A DNA stretch of 64,000 bases, from positions 1-64,000 of the forward strand of contig QCJB01000001.1 in the NCBI GenBank assembly GCA_003216295.1. Direction: 5' to 3'. The notes beneath the pieces were generated by a model. That model was not told the origin of the DNA. It ran no database searches and saw only the letters and a program-made list of their open reading frames with translations. Below are positions 19,576-30,107 of this stretch, one piece after another. A program made the position numbers and the translations under genes. How positions within the stretch are numbered: position 1 is the first letter of the stretch; each line of letters opens with the position of its first letter. The stretch is from Prochlorococcus sp. AG-402-P16. Its GTDB lineage: Bacteria > Cyanobacteriota > Cyanobacteriia > PCC-6307 > Cyanobiaceae.

Positions 19576-20891
19576 TTAATAATGTTTACTTCTCGAATAT
19601 TAGAAATCATCTATCAGACAATATTGGCTGGAAATGTTTTCAAATAGGACTAATTTTCTTGCCTTCTAGTGCATTAATTTCTTATGCATTTTTGCTTGTA
19701 GCTCTCGTTCAGGGAAGTCTTCAAAGAAGGGATCTCTATTGGAGGGAGTATTGGAATTATCCGCTAGTGTTAGTAACGTTTTTGATGATAATTGGTTGTA
19801 TTCGTTCTCATACCGGTTGGCTTGCTTGGCTTGGTCTTTTTAATTGGTTTCCATTTTTCTGGTGCTTTTGGGGCCTTCAACCATATTTGTTAACTCCTGA
19901 AAGAAGAAGAAAATGTGCTTCTTTGCTGGTATTAGGAAGTCTGCCTGTTTTAATTACAGGATTTGGTCAGTTATGGCTTGGATGGGAGGGTCCTTGGCAG
20001 ATTTTTGATGGTTTAATAATTTGGTTTATTTCTCCAGGAGGAGAGCCTTTAGGCAGATTGTCTGGGTTGTTCGATTACGCGAATATTGCTGCTGCATGGT
20101 TATCAGGCGTATGGCCATTATGTTTGGCTTCAGTTCTGGATCCTTTTATTCTTGGAAGAAATCGAGTTGTTTCTTGTGCTCTTTTAATTGCTTTTGTTTC
20201 AGCAATGATTTTGACTGACTCTCGAAACGCATGGGGTGCAATTGTTTTAGGACTGCCATTGGTTTTTGGTTCAGCATCATGGAGCTGGTTGATACCTTTA
20301 ATGCTTATTTGCTTTCTTCCAGTGATTATTGCGGTTTTACCAGTTTTTGATTTTGGAATTCAAGAATTTGCAAGGAGTATTGTTCCTGAATCTGTTTGGA
20401 TGAGACTAAATGATATGCAATTTGTTGATACTAGACCTTTTGAAGCAACACGTATTGGTCAATGGGAAATAGGATTTAATTTGATTTTTGAAAAACCATG
20501 GTTGGGTTGGGGAGCAGCAGCTTTTTCAATTCTTTATCCTTTAAGGACAGGATTATCTCATGGCCACTCTCATAATTTGCCTTTAGAATTAGCAATTAGC
20601 CATGGCGTAATAGTCTCTTTGTTGATAAATATATTTGTGTTTAGCTTATTATTAATTTCTTCCTTTTATGGATTATTTAATAATTTAAATCTTCAAAAAA
20701 ATATAATAGTTGATCGAGCTTGGTGGACTTCTACTTTAATTCTTATTTGTTTTCATGCGACAGATATTCCTTTATTTGATAGTCGAATAAATATCTTAGG
20801 TTGGATATTATTAATAGGTCTTAGATGCATGATTTATAATTCTATAAGCAATAACATTTTATTGAAAAAATTTAAAAAAGCTTTATACTAA
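19572..20891 (+). CDS. O-antigen ligase-like polytopic membrane protein
   Basis: Protein of 439 residues with about ten or more membrane helices. The LTDSRNAWGAIVLGLP and later EKPWLGWGAAAF...GHSHNLPLELAISHG segments are the RG...(G)WG...HxHN pattern of the Wzy_C/O-antigen ligase superfamily, which also includes the cyanobacterial IctB-like proteins. The likely role is transfer or polymerisation of surface sugars; the substrate is unknown. It overlaps purU by 4 bp (ATGA), implying translational coupling, and its 3' end overlaps the convergent CLC gene by 9 bp. Confidence 0.8.
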   Translation: MINNVYFSNIRNHLSDNIGWKCFQIGLIFLPSSALISYAFLLVALVQGSLQRRDLYWREYWNYPLVLVTFLMIIGCIRSHTGWLAWLGLFNWFPFFWCFWGLQPYLLTPERRRKCASLLVLGSLPVLITGFGQLWLGWEGPWQIFDGLIIWFISPGGEPLGRLSGLFDYANIAAAWLSGVWPLCLASVLDPFILGRNRVVSCALLIAFVSAMILTDSRNAWGAIVLGLPLVFGSASWSWLIPLMLICFLPVIIAVLPVFDFGIQEFARSIVPESVWMRLNDMQFVDTRPFEATRIGQWEIGFNLIFEKPWLGWGAAAFSILYPLRTGLSHGHSHNLPLELAISHGVIVSLLINIFVFSLLLISSFYGLFNNLNLQKNIIVDRAWWTSTLILICFHATDIPLFDSRINILGWILLIGLRCMIYNSISNNILLKKFKKALY

Positions 20892-22235
20892 TTCTCCTTC
20901 TTCAATTGAAATTTGTCTTTCATAAATTGAATGTTCATTAAACATTCTTGCAGTTAAAAAGCTAGCTATACATGTAATCAAAAGTGGTTTGAGTATTAAA
21001 AGATCTTTAGTTAACGCGAATGCTAAAAACATTGCTGTTAATGGAGTTCTTGAGCATCCAGCTACAAATCCGCCCATTCCTGCAAAAACATAGGTTGTTG
21101 GGACATGGCCAGTTAATGCTTCTACTCCTATACCGCTAGCTAATCCTATTGCTCCTCCTAGGGTGAGCATTGGGTAAAATAAACCACCTGGGGCTCCAGA
21201 TGCGGCTGCCAAACCAGACGCAAAAAATAAAACTAAAAATATACTCATTGCGACCGTAAAACTACTATTTTCGTTAACAATAATCTTTTGTAATCCTTCG
21301 ATATTGTGAAAACTTTCTGGAATTATTGAATACATTGAGCCAAGTAAGAATCCGGACAAACTCATTCTTTGAATAGTTTTATTTTTAAACCATTGATTTC
21401 CTAGGATTTGCATCTTTAAAACATATTGGCTATACATTTCTGCTAAGAATCCCAATAGGATTCCTAAAACTATTAAGTATAAAAAATCTATCGGAAAGAA
21501 TTCGATTACTGGTGTATATGCTCTCTCTAATTGAAAACCTAAATTATTAATAAATCCACCAGCTTTTTGATCTAGTCCAATCGCTTGCAAAATATCAGCG
21601 CAACTGTCAGCCCAGAATGTTGTTACTACTACCAGTAACAGGACTACTGGTCTGGCTGAATTTAGAAGTTCTTCGATTGCATAGACAAACCCTCCTATAG
21701 GTGCACTGAAAATTGCGGCAATTCCAGCTCCTCCTCCTGCTGCAACTATGACTCTGCGAAATGAAATAGGGGCTTTTAGCCATTTAGCCATTTTCCAGGC
21801 AACAGATCCTCCCATTTGTACTGCTGGGCCTTCTGGGCCTAGTGGAAATCCACTGCCAATAGCAATTATTCCAGCAAATAGTTTTATGATTCCAACTCTT
21901 AATCCCATAGGGACTGGCTTATGGCGAAGAAATGCAATGATGTGACTTACTCCTGCTCCTTTTGCAGCAGGGGCAAAATTTTGAATGAGTGATCCTGAAA
22001 TCAATCCTCCTAATGCTCCTAAGATTGGTAAAACTATCCATCTAGGGATATATGCAAGAAGATTTAATCGATAATCTTCTAATGCATGAATTCCAGTTTT
22101 AAATAATATTCCTGTTAATGCTGCTCCTAAACCCGTAAGTATGAGAGCAAGAATTACATTTAGCCATTTCCTTTCAAGCAGTTTTTTTATACTTTGACTT
22201 GATTTCTTTTTAATGGTAATTGGACTTTTGATCAT
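20883..22235 (-). CDS. CLC-family chloride channel or H+/Cl- antiporter
   Basis: Membrane protein of 450 residues with the CLC architecture. Seen: GSGFPLGPEGPAVQMGG with the gating glutamate at residue 135, GGFVYAIEELL with E188/E189 where the internal proton glutamate sits in antiporters, and the GGLFYPMLTLGGA motif. The first selectivity motif, GSGIP in the E. coli protein, reads GAGVS (93-97) here. Glutamates at both sites favour exchange rather than a channel, which is inference. It lies 10 bp after acnB on the same strand. There are no CBS domains. Confidence 0.92.
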   Translation of the reverse strand: MIKSPITIKKKSSQSIKKLLERKWLNVILALILTGLGAALTGILFKTGIHALEDYRLNLLAYIPRWIVLPILGALGGLISGSLIQNFAPAAKGAGVSHIIAFLRHKPVPMGLRVGIIKLFAGIIAIGSGFPLGPEGPAVQMGGSVAWKMAKWLKAPISFRRVIVAAGGGAGIAAIFSAPIGGFVYAIEELLNSARPVVLLLVVVTTFWADSCADILQAIGLDQKAGGFINNLGFQLERAYTPVIEFFPIDFLYLIVLGILLGFLAEMYSQYVLKMQILGNQWFKNKTIQRMSLSGFLLGSMYSIIPESFHNIEGLQKIIVNENSSFTVAMSIFLVLFFASGLAAASGAPGGLFYPMLTLGGAIGLASGIGVEALTGHVPTTYVFAGMGGFVAGCSRTPLTAMFLAFALTKDLLILKPLLITCIASFLTARMFNEHSIYERQISIEEGELV

Positions 22236-22245
22236 TTAACTCAAT

Positions 22246-24846
22246 TTAGGTTTGTAAAATAGAGGCCTCTTCGTCTTTTGTTATTACACGGCCATCTTCG
22301 ATAAAGTTTGGTATTTCATTAAAGTTTAAGTATCTGTAAATTTCGTCAGTTAAAGGGGAAACTTTTTTGGAAGCTATCTCAAGATATTCATCAGTGCTAG
22401 GGATATGACCCAACAAAGCGCAAACAGCAGCTAGTTCTGCACTTCCTAAGAACACCTGAGCTCCTTTCCCTAATCTGTTGTTGAAATTTCTTGTACTGGT
22501 TGAGAAAACAGTTGAATTATCTTCTACACGAGCTTGATTGCCCATGCATAAAGAACAACCAGGCATTTCCATTCGGCTACCAGCTTTTTCGAAGATCTCG
22601 TAGTATCCTTCTTTTTTCAAAATTTCTTCGTCCATTCGTGTTGGCGGACACACCCATAATCGTGCTGATATCTTCCCTTCTCCTTCGAGAATTTTTGCAG
22701 CAGCTCGATAATGTCCAATATTTGTCATACAGGAACCAATAAAAACCTCTTGGATGGGAGTGCCTGCGACTTCGCTTAAAAGTTTGACGTTATCAGGGTC
22801 ATTAGGACAAGCTAAAACAGGTTCTTTCAGTTCATTCAAGTTTATTTCTATGATTTCTGAGTATTGAGCATTTGAGTCTGCTAATAGTAAATCTGGTTTT
22901 TTTAACCAATCTTCCATTTCTTTAATTCTTCTACTTATTGTTCTTGCGTCTTTATATCCCCTAGCAATCATATTTTTAAGTAAAACAATATTGCTTTTTA
23001 AATATTCACTGATTGTTGATTCAGAGAGTTGAATAGTACATCCAGCACAAGATCTTTCTGCACTTGCATCAGTCAACTCAAAGGCTTGCTCTAATTTTAG
23101 GTTAGGAAGACCTTCAATTTCTAATATTTTTCCATTAAACACATTAACTTTGTTTGCTTTTGCGACTGTCAGAAGACCTTCTTGTATAGCCATCCACGGA
23201 ATGGCATTAACTACATCTCTTAAAGTGACTCCAGTTTGTAAAGACCCTTTAAAACGTACAAGAACTGACTCCGGCATATCTAAAGGCATGGATCCAATGG
23301 CTGCAGCAAATGCGACAACTCCCGAACCTCCTGGAAATGAGATGCCCAATGGGAATCGTGTATGACTATCGCCACCAGTGCCGACGGTGTCAGGTAAAAG
23401 CATCCTATTTAGCCAACTGTGAATAATTCCATCACCGGGTTTTAATGCTATTCCTCCTCTTTCAGCAAAAAAATCAGGGAGTTCTTTTTGAGTTTGGATA
23501 TCAATTGGCTTGGGATATGCTGCCGTATGACAGAAACTCTGCATGACTAAATCAGCAGAAAATCCTAAACAGGCTAATTCTTTCATTTCATCTCTAGTCA
23601 TCGGACCAGTAGTATCTTGACTACCAACGGTTGTCATTATTGGCTCACAACTTGAACCAGGAAGCACGCCTTTTAAACCGCAAGCTTTTCCAACCATTTT
23701 TTGAGCTTGTGTAAACCCATGCTTTGTTGCAGGTGGCTGACCAGGACGAATAAAAAGAGTAGAGGGAGGAAGCTTTAATTTTATTCTAACTTTGTCTGTT
23801 AAAGCTCTTCCAATCATTAAAGGAATTCGCCCACCTGCTCTTACTTCATCAGTAATAGTTTGTGGTTTCAAGTCAAATTTTGATAGAAGTTCTCCACCGT
23901 TTGTTTCATTTTCACTTCTTCTAACTTCTCCTTTGTAAGGAAAAATAGTAATTACATCTCCTGTTTTGAGATTTCTTACATCGCATTCAATTGGAAGTGC
24001 GCCTGAATCTTCAGCAGTATTAAAGAAAATTGGAGCAATTTTGCCTCCTATTACAACACCACTCCCTCGTTTGTTTGGTACGTAAGGTATGTCTTGTCCT
24101 GTATGCCAAAGGACAGAGTTGATTGCTGATTTGCGAGAGCTTCCTGTTCCAACTACATCGCCAACATAAGCAATCGCATGTCCTTTCTCTTTTAATTTTT
24201 TAATAGTGCTTAAACCATTTGGATCTCGAGTCTCTAGCATCGCTAGAGCATGTAAAGGGATATCCGGTCTTGTTGTCGCATGAGTTGCGGGAGAGAGGTC
24301 GTCTGTATTTGTTTCTCCCTCAACTTTAAATACTGTTACTGTTATTTCCTCAGCTAAAGGTTGTTTGTTGGTGAACCATTCTCCATTAGCCCAGCTACTT
24401 ATAACTTTTTCTGCAAAAATATTATTTTTTGCTAATTCTAAAATATCATTTAGTGCATCATAAACTAAAAGAGTATTACATAATGCATTAGAGGCTGAAG
24501 CTGCTAATTCTTTATTACTAGATTTTAGTATTTCAATTAATGCTGCTACATTATATCCGCCAATCATTGTACCCAAAAGTTCAGTTGCTTTTAAAGGAGT
24601 TACTAACGGACTTTTTAATTCTTCTTGAGCAATTGAGCTAAGCCAAGTCGCTTTGACATAAGAGGCTTGATCAACTCCAGGAGGAATTCGATTAACAAGA
24701 AGATCAAGTAAGAAGTTTTGATCGAATTCTTTATCTGGTTTTTCTAATAACTCTGTTAAATCTTTAGTCTGTTTTGCATCTAAAGGTAGCGGAGGGATCC
24801 CTAGTGCTTCTCTTTCTGCAACATGTGATAGGTAATTTTTTAGCAT
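22246..24846 (-). CDS. acnB: bifunctional aconitate hydratase 2 / 2-methylisocitrate dehydratase
   Basis: Aconitase B of 866 residues, matching the AcnB length. An N-terminal HEAT-like domain is followed by the swivel domain ([31 protein letters not shown]) and the catalytic domains with [19 protein letters not shown]. Cysteine motifs [20 protein letters not shown] and [12 protein letters not shown] include the 4Fe-4S ligands. It isomerises citrate to isocitrate. It is divergent from the DAHP synthase gene across 153 bp and precedes the CLC gene. Confidence 0.97.
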   Translation of the reverse strand: MLKNYLSHVAEREALGIPPLPLDAKQTKDLTELLEKPDKEFDQNFLLDLLVNRIPPGVDQASYVKATWLSSIAQEELKSPLVTPLKATELLGTMIGGYNVAALIEILKSSNKELAASASNALCNTLLVYDALNDILELAKNNIFAEKVISSWANGEWFTNKQPLAEEITVTVFKVEGETNTDDLSPATHATTRPDIPLHALAMLETRDPNGLSTIKKLKEKGHAIAYVGDVVGTGSSRKSAINSVLWHTGQDIPYVPNKRGSGVVIGGKIAPIFFNTAEDSGALPIECDVRNLKTGDVITIFPYKGEVRRSENETNGGELLSKFDLKPQTITDEVRAGGRIPLMIGRALTDKVRIKLKLPPSTLFIRPGQPPATKHGFTQAQKMVGKACGLKGVLPGSSCEPIMTTVGSQDTTGPMTRDEMKELACLGFSADLVMQSFCHTAAYPKPIDIQTQKELPDFFAERGGIALKPGDGIIHSWLNRMLLPDTVGTGGDSHTRFPLGISFPGGSGVVAFAAAIGSMPLDMPESVLVRFKGSLQTGVTLRDVVNAIPWMAIQEGLLTVAKANKVNVFNGKILEIEGLPNLKLEQAFELTDASAERSCAGCTIQLSESTISEYLKSNIVLLKNMIARGYKDARTISRRIKEMEDWLKKPDLLLADSNAQYSEIIEINLNELKEPVLACPNDPDNVKLLSEVAGTPIQEVFIGSCMTNIGHYRAAAKILEGEGKISARLWVCPPTRMDEEILKKEGYYEIFEKAGSRMEMPGCSLCMGNQARVEDNSTVFSTSTRNFNNRLGKGAQVFLGSAELAAVCALLGHIPSTDEYLEIASKKVSPLTDEIYRYLNFNEIPNFIEDGRVITKDEEASILQT

Positions 24847-24999
24847 TTTTAAATCTCAATAGAGAATGTATTTGAGTGAGCGTCTTTTGTGTTCATTGTT
24901 TACAACAGCATGTTTCTTGAATAAAAATTCAGATAATGCAACTTATTACCCCCCTATGACTGATACTTCTCTAATCTTATATCTATGATCACGCTTTAA

Positions 25000-26070
25000 A
25001 TGTCCACCTCATCATATTTTTCAATGGTGGATAGCACCTCTGACCTTCATGTGGTCGAGACTCGTCCATTAATGTCACCAGCATTACTTCATAGAGATTT
25101 GCCTTTAGATAAGGCAGCTTCCGAAGTTGTATCTACTACTCGAAAAAAAATTCAATCAATTCTTCATGGTATTGATCCAAGAATTTTGGTGATTGTTGGA
25201 CCATGCTCTGTTCATGATGTTGATGCTGCTATTGAATATGCAAATCGCCTAGCTCCATTGAGGGAGAAATATAGACAGAATTTAGAAATTGTAATGCGCG
25301 TTTATTTTGAGAAACCTCGCACAACTGTTGGTTGGAAAGGACTTATAAATGATCCTCATCTTGATGATTCTTACGATATTAATACTGGTTTAAGAAAGGC
25401 AAGAGGTCTATTACTTGATTTAGCCAAAAAAGGAATGCCTGCAGCAACTGAATTACTTGATCCAGTTGTTCCTCAATATATTGCTGATTTAATTAGTTGG
25501 ACCGCTATTGGAGCAAGAACGACAGAGAGTCAGACTCATCGTGAAATGGCTTCTGGATTATCAATGCCGGTTGGTTATAAGAATGGTACTGATGGGACTG
25601 CAACAATAGCGATTAATGCAATGCAAGCAGCTTCAAAACCTCATCATTTTTTAGGAATTAATAACGATGGTCACGCTTCGATAGTGAGTACTACAGGCAA
25701 TCCAGATGGTCATCTTGTTCTAAGAGGCGGTAAGAATGGAACTAATTATCATCTTGATGCAATTAATTTAATTGCAGATGAATTGGCACAATTTAAGATG
25801 CCTGGAAGAGTGATGGTTGATTGTAGTCATGGCAACTCAAATAAGGATTTTCGTAGACAATCAGAAGTTTTACGGGATGTTGCATCACAGTTAAAAGGTG
25901 GATCAAAGAACGTAATGGGCGTCATGATTGAAAGTCATCTTGTTGAGGGTAATCAGAAATTAAATTCAGATTTGTCAAAACTGACATATGGACAAAGTGT
26001 TACGGATGCATGTATAAACTTTTCTACAACTGAAGCTTTATTAGAGGAACTAGCTGAATCTGTAAAATAA
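25000..26070 (+). CDS. aroF: 3-deoxy-7-phosphoheptulonate synthase, class I
   Basis: DAHP synthase of the AroF/G/H type, 356 residues, condensing PEP and erythrose-4-phosphate as the first step of the shikimate pathway. Seen: VGPCSVHDVDAA, YFEKPRTTVGWKGLINDP, GARTTESQTHRE, KNGTDGT, LRGGKNGTNY and MVDCSHGNSNKD, with metal and phosphate ligands in place. Which E. coli isozyme it mirrors in feedback control cannot be told, so the symbol is used loosely. It is monocistronic between divergent acnB and a convergent gene. Confidence 0.95.
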   Translation: MSTSSYFSMVDSTSDLHVVETRPLMSPALLHRDLPLDKAASEVVSTTRKKIQSILHGIDPRILVIVGPCSVHDVDAAIEYANRLAPLREKYRQNLEIVMRVYFEKPRTTVGWKGLINDPHLDDSYDINTGLRKARGLLLDLAKKGMPAATELLDPVVPQYIADLISWTAIGARTTESQTHREMASGLSMPVGYKNGTDGTATIAINAMQAASKPHHFLGINNDGHASIVSTTGNPDGHLVLRGGKNGTNYHLDAINLIADELAQFKMPGRVMVDCSHGNSNKDFRRQSEVLRDVASQLKGGSKNVMGVMIESHLVEGNQKLNSDLSKLTYGQSVTDACINFSTTEALLEELAESVK

Positions 26071-26084
26071 GATTTTTTAATTTA

Positions 26085-26738
26085 CTAGCTTCCTACTAAC
26101 CAGATAGCTATACCAGTTACACCAATAGGAACAGTTATATTATCAATTCCCCAAGGACTTATTTGTTCTAAAAAAGTTGCTATGAGTGATATGACAATAA
26201 TTTCTAGAGGAAGTATATTTAGATGATTAATTGAAGAGATTGTTGCAGTCAAAAAAGCTACTGTAAAAACCATTGTTAAAGTTCCTGCTATTGATTTTGT
26301 TTGTCCTAATACTGACCATTTGGGAGAGTTAATTGATCTTCCAATTAAGCCTGCTAATCCATCACCAAAAGCCATTGATAGGACTCCTATCGAAATAGAT
26401 GAGGCGTAGCTAGGCCAGAATCCTAATAATAAAAGTGTGATACTAATACCATATGCAATTGTTCCAAAACTTTTTCTTTCTATATCCTCAATGGCTGGTA
26501 ATAAACGGTATTGATAATTCATACCTAAGGCTATAGTTACAAGCAATGCAGAAAAGAAAGCTATATCCTTTGGAATATTAAAGAACCAAGCTAATAGAAT
26601 AACTGGTCCTGTACCAATATGAATGATTTTTCTACTTAACTCATCTTTTTGAGGAAAATATTTTTTACATAAAAATGCAATTAATAAAATTGTTATTATC
26701 CATAACGCAATAATAACAATAGCTATTTGAATAGGCAA
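26085..26738 (-). CDS. phytol kinase-like (VTE5/dolichol kinase family) membrane protein
   Basis: Protein of 217 residues with about six membrane helices. DELSRKIIHIGTGPVILLAW and the AFGDGLAGLIGR...KSIAGTLTM segment are the pattern of CTP-dependent phytol/polyprenol kinases (VTE5 type). In cyanobacteria this would return phytol from chlorophyll turnover to phytyl phosphate for tocopherol or chlorophyll synthesis. It starts with TTG 2 bp after the sigma factor stop codon, suggesting translational coupling with it. Confidence 0.85.
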   Translation of the reverse strand: MPIQIAIVIIALWIITILLIAFLCKKYFPQKDELSRKIIHIGTGPVILLAWFFNIPKDIAFFSALLVTIALGMNYQYRLLPAIEDIERKSFGTIAYGISITLLLLGFWPSYASSISIGVLSMAFGDGLAGLIGRSINSPKWSVLGQTKSIAGTLTMVFTVAFLTATISSINHLNILPLEIIVISLIATFLEQISPWGIDNITVPIGVTGIAIWLVGS

Positions 26739-26740
26739 TT

Positions 26741-27763
26741 TTATGCAGCTTTTTGATGAGTAGTCATTACCCTCAGTTTCAAAATTGCTTTTGCCTCAAG
26801 TTGTCTTACACGTTCTCGCGAAACATTGATTTGTCTTCCAATTTCAGCAAGCGTAAGTGGCTCTTCTCCATCAAGGCCAAATCGAAGTCTCATGATTTTT
26901 TGTTCTCTTTCATTTAACTGAGATAACCATCCACCAAGGTGTTCTTTTTGAATACTTCTGTCCATCCCTTCCATCGGTTCATCATGATTTGGATCTGGAA
27001 TTAATTCTCCTAGAGTACTGCGATCCTCCTCTCCTCTTGCATGAGCATCAAGAGATGCGCATGGCGCACTTTGTGATACAAGATCCTCTAGATCTTGAGG
27101 CTCAATTCCCATTGCACTAGCCAACTCTAATCGATTTGGTTGTCTTCCAAATCGATGTGATAATTCCCTTGAGATACGGCGCATTTTTGAAAGTTTTTCG
27201 CTGATGTGTATCGGGAGTCGAATAGTTCTAGCACTGTTATCAATCGCCCGAGTCATGCCTTGTCTTATCCACCAGTATGCATAGGTTGAAAATTTATAAC
27301 CCATTGCAGGGTCGAATTTATCAACAGCTCTTTCAAGACCGATTGCACCTTCTTGGACTAGATCAAGTAACTCTAGACCTTGATTCTGATATTTCTTTGC
27401 AACGCTTACAACTAATCTCAAATTTGCAGCCATCATTCGATCTCTTGCACGTTTCCCCATTTTTATTTTGTGTTTTTGCCGTGCAGTTCTTTCTTCTTGA
27501 GGAAGGCTCATCAAATCTTTCATTTGTTGAACGTGATGAGCAAGCTCAATCTCTTCTGCAGGAGTCAACAGAGGGACTCTTCCAATACTTGTAAGATAGA
27601 AACCTATTGCATCAGTTGCTAGACGACTGCTTTGTTTTCGTGAACTTCTATTTTTTTGGCTACCTACAGTTGATGTAGATGCTTTTTCATTTTTACTTGC
27701 CGAATTAGATTTTCCTAATGAAACATCAGAAAATTCTTTGGCAGATTCCAGCGGGATCCCCAT
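26741..27763 (-). CDS. RNA polymerase sigma factor, group 2 (RpoD-like)
   Basis: Sigma-70 protein of 340 residues. A Ser/Lys-rich N-terminus (about 1-50) precedes region 1.2 (DAIGFYLTSIGRVPLLTPAEE), region 2 (NLRLVVSVAKKY, LDLVQEGAIGLERAVDKFDP, FSTYAYWWIRQGMTRAI), region 3 and region 4 (LTLAEIGRQINVSRERVRQLEAKA). The lack of a long region 1.1 and the size fit a cyanobacterial group 2 sigma factor rather than the primary one. A GTG one codon upstream is an alternative start. It lies downstream of ppk with a notable inverted repeat between them. Confidence 0.93.
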   Translation of the reverse strand: MGIPLESAKEFSDVSLGKSNSASKNEKASTSTVGSQKNRSSRKQSSRLATDAIGFYLTSIGRVPLLTPAEEIELAHHVQQMKDLMSLPQEERTARQKHKIKMGKRARDRMMAANLRLVVSVAKKYQNQGLELLDLVQEGAIGLERAVDKFDPAMGYKFSTYAYWWIRQGMTRAIDNSARTIRLPIHISEKLSKMRRISRELSHRFGRQPNRLELASAMGIEPQDLEDLVSQSAPCASLDAHARGEEDRSTLGELIPDPNHDEPMEGMDRSIQKEHLGGWLSQLNEREQKIMRLRFGLDGEEPLTLAEIGRQINVSRERVRQLEAKAILKLRVMTTHQKAA

Positions 27764-27807
27764 CACCCTGGCCTCTTGAAATTAGATTTATTAAGAAGTT
27801 AGCACTT

Positions 27808-27859
27808 ATCAGCAGAAGTTGACTAATTGAAACGAAAAATTTATGTTTTTTCTGCTGAT
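27808..27859 (-). promoter_or_regulatory. 10-bp inverted repeat between ppk and the sigma factor gene
   Basis: ATCAGCAGAA (27808-27817) and TTCTGCTGAT (27850-27859) are exact reverse complements separated by 32 nt in the 155-bp gap upstream of the sigma factor gene. It may be a stem-loop in the sigma mRNA leader, a ppk terminator without a clear U-tract, or a pair of binding half-sites. Confidence 0.4.
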
Positions 27860-27918
27860 TAGGTATAAAGCGCATCAAAAAAATAGATTAAATTTTTTCA
27901 AAAAAATCTTTCAAACTT

Positions 27919-30048
27919 TTAATAAGCTTCTTTTTTGTATAATTTCATAATTTTATCTTGTATATATTTTTTCTTGTGATTCAAAACTTGATTTTTAGTG
28001 TAGCTACCATCACTTTGCATATTCCAAGAGTCTTTATTGTCTTCTAAATAAGAATCTAATAAGTGTTTAATTTCTTTCTTGATTTTAATATCTTCAATAG
28101 GTGTAACTGCCTCTACTCTTCTGTCTAAATTACGTCTCATCCAGTCTGCACTTCCAATAAAAACCTCTGAATTTCCATCGTTGTTAAACCAAAAAATTCT
28201 TGAATGTTCTAAAAATCTACCAATTATACTTGTTACTTTTATATTTTCGCTTAAGCCTTTTCTCTGAGGATATAGGCAGCACATGCCTCGAATGATAAGT
28301 TCAATTTTTACTCCTTCTTGAGATGCTTCATACAGTAATTTTATAATTTCAGGATCAACCAGAGAATTCATTTTAGCTATTATTTGTGCAGGTAAGCCAT
28401 TTTGTGCATATTTGATCTCTCTTTTGATTAATTTTTCTATTCCATTCCTAAGAGTCACTGGAGCTACTAATAATTTTCTATAGGATTGTTGTTTGGCAAA
28501 CCCTGTTAGATAATTAAATAGTTCTATAAGATCTTGTCCAAGTTCAGGTTGACAAGATAGTAAACCAATATCTGTATATGTTTTAGATGTTTTTAAATTA
28601 TAGTTTCCAGTTCCAATATGAAAATATGTTCTTAATCTATTTTTTTCTTTTCTAATGACTAAAGCAACTTTTGTGTGAGTTTTTAGTCCAATTACTCCAT
28701 AGACAACATGAACTCCTGATTGCTCAAGTTGCTTGGCCCATTGTATATTATTGTCTTCATCAAACCTGGCTTTGAGTTCAACTAAAGCCATTACTTGTTT
28801 TCCCTTTTCAGCGGCTCTTATTAGCGCATCAATAATTAAAGAGTCTTTTGAGATTCTATATAAAGTCATTTTTATTCCCATGACTTGTTTATCTTCAGCA
28901 GCTTGATTTATGAACTCTTCTACTGATGTTGCAAAAAGATTATATGGATGGTGGACAAGCAAATCATTTCGACGAATAATAGAAAATATACTTTTAAAAT
29001 TACTGTTATTTTTTGAATCTAAATCTTCATTTTCTCTTAATTGACTATCTTTAAGTAATTTATGAGTAGTTCCTTGGTGTTCTTTAAATTTTAGTTTTGG
29101 AAGATTAATAGCCGTTAACTCTATAAGTTCATCTAGGGCTAGTAATCCTTTGATTTCATATAAATCTTCTTTCTTAACATGCATGCCTTCTTGTAAAAGA
29201 TCAAGAATTATTTCTGGTGAATTCAAGGACACTTCTAGCCTTACGACTTCGCCACCTTTGCGTCGTTTGCGTAAACCTTCTTCTAGAGCACTCATTAAAT
29301 CATCAGCTTCAATATCTCGAAGCTCAAGATCAGCATCTCTAGTTACACGAAAGAAAGAATATTCTTTAACCTCCATTCCAGGAAATAGCATTGATAGATT
29401 ATTTGCAATAATTTGCTCAATTGGAATTCCTGTATAATATGCTGTTTCATGATTATCGAGTTCAATTGGAATACTTATAAATCTAGAAATACTTTCACCT
29501 GGAATCTTGATACGTGTAAATTGTTCTTTTTCAGTTTCTCTATCGATAATAATTGCAGCTAAATTCAAACTAAGATTGCTTATGAAAGGGAAGGGATGAG
29601 CAGGATCAACAGCTAAGGGTGTTAATATAGGAAAAATTGCATTTGTAAAATAATTATCAATCCAAATTTTTTGTGTTTCGTTTAATTCTTCATATTCAAG
29701 TATAAATAAATTATTTTTCTTCAATTCTTCTTTTATATATTTATTTGATTTATATTGCTGCTTTTCTAAAATAGGATCTAGATAATTCCTTATTGCAATA
29801 AGTTGTTCTTCGGCAGATTTTCCATCTTGGCTTTTTTTTGAGATGCCTCCATCTACTTGTGACTTTAATGAAGCAACTCTAACCATAAAAAATTCGTCTA
29901 AATTATTACTAAAAATTGAGCTGAATTTAATTTTTTCTAATAATGGTGTTTCTTCTTCTGTGGCGAGTTCTAAAACACGCTTATTAAAATCTATCCAACT
30001 CAGTTCGCGGTTAATATAAGTTTCATTATTGATGCTTGGAGTGCTCAT
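27919..30048 (-). CDS. ppk: polyphosphate kinase 1
   Basis: PPK1 reversibly polymerises the gamma-phosphate of ATP into polyphosphate. It is 709 residues. The N-terminal domain has ELSWIDFNKRVLELA, then DDLMSALEEGLRKRR-like sequence. The catalytic region has HHPYNLF, MTLYRIS, VELKARFDE, and the autophosphorylated histidine motif HIGTGNYN, followed by FLEHSRIFWF with the second catalytic histidine. It lies between an MFS transporter gene upstream and the sigma factor gene downstream, all on the minus strand. Confidence 0.97.
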   Translation of the reverse strand: MSTPSINNETYINRELSWIDFNKRVLELATEEETPLLEKIKFSSIFSNNLDEFFMVRVASLKSQVDGGISKKSQDGKSAEEQLIAIRNYLDPILEKQQYKSNKYIKEELKKNNLFILEYEELNETQKIWIDNYFTNAIFPILTPLAVDPAHPFPFISNLSLNLAAIIIDRETEKEQFTRIKIPGESISRFISIPIELDNHETAYYTGIPIEQIIANNLSMLFPGMEVKEYSFFRVTRDADLELRDIEADDLMSALEEGLRKRRKGGEVVRLEVSLNSPEIILDLLQEGMHVKKEDLYEIKGLLALDELIELTAINLPKLKFKEHQGTTHKLLKDSQLRENEDLDSKNNSNFKSIFSIIRRNDLLVHHPYNLFATSVEEFINQAAEDKQVMGIKMTLYRISKDSLIIDALIRAAEKGKQVMALVELKARFDEDNNIQWAKQLEQSGVHVVYGVIGLKTHTKVALVIRKEKNRLRTYFHIGTGNYNLKTSKTYTDIGLLSCQPELGQDLIELFNYLTGFAKQQSYRKLLVAPVTLRNGIEKLIKREIKYAQNGLPAQIIAKMNSLVDPEIIKLLYEASQEGVKIELIIRGMCCLYPQRKGLSENIKVTSIIGRFLEHSRIFWFNNDGNSEVFIGSADWMRRNLDRRVEAVTPIEDIKIKKEIKHLLDSYLEDNKDSWNMQSDGSYTKNQVLNHKKKYIQDKIMKLYKKEAY

Positions 30049-30107
30049 ATTTTCAACTGTATTATTAAATTTTAATTATTAGTTTAATATCTTAATCATC
30101 TATAAGT

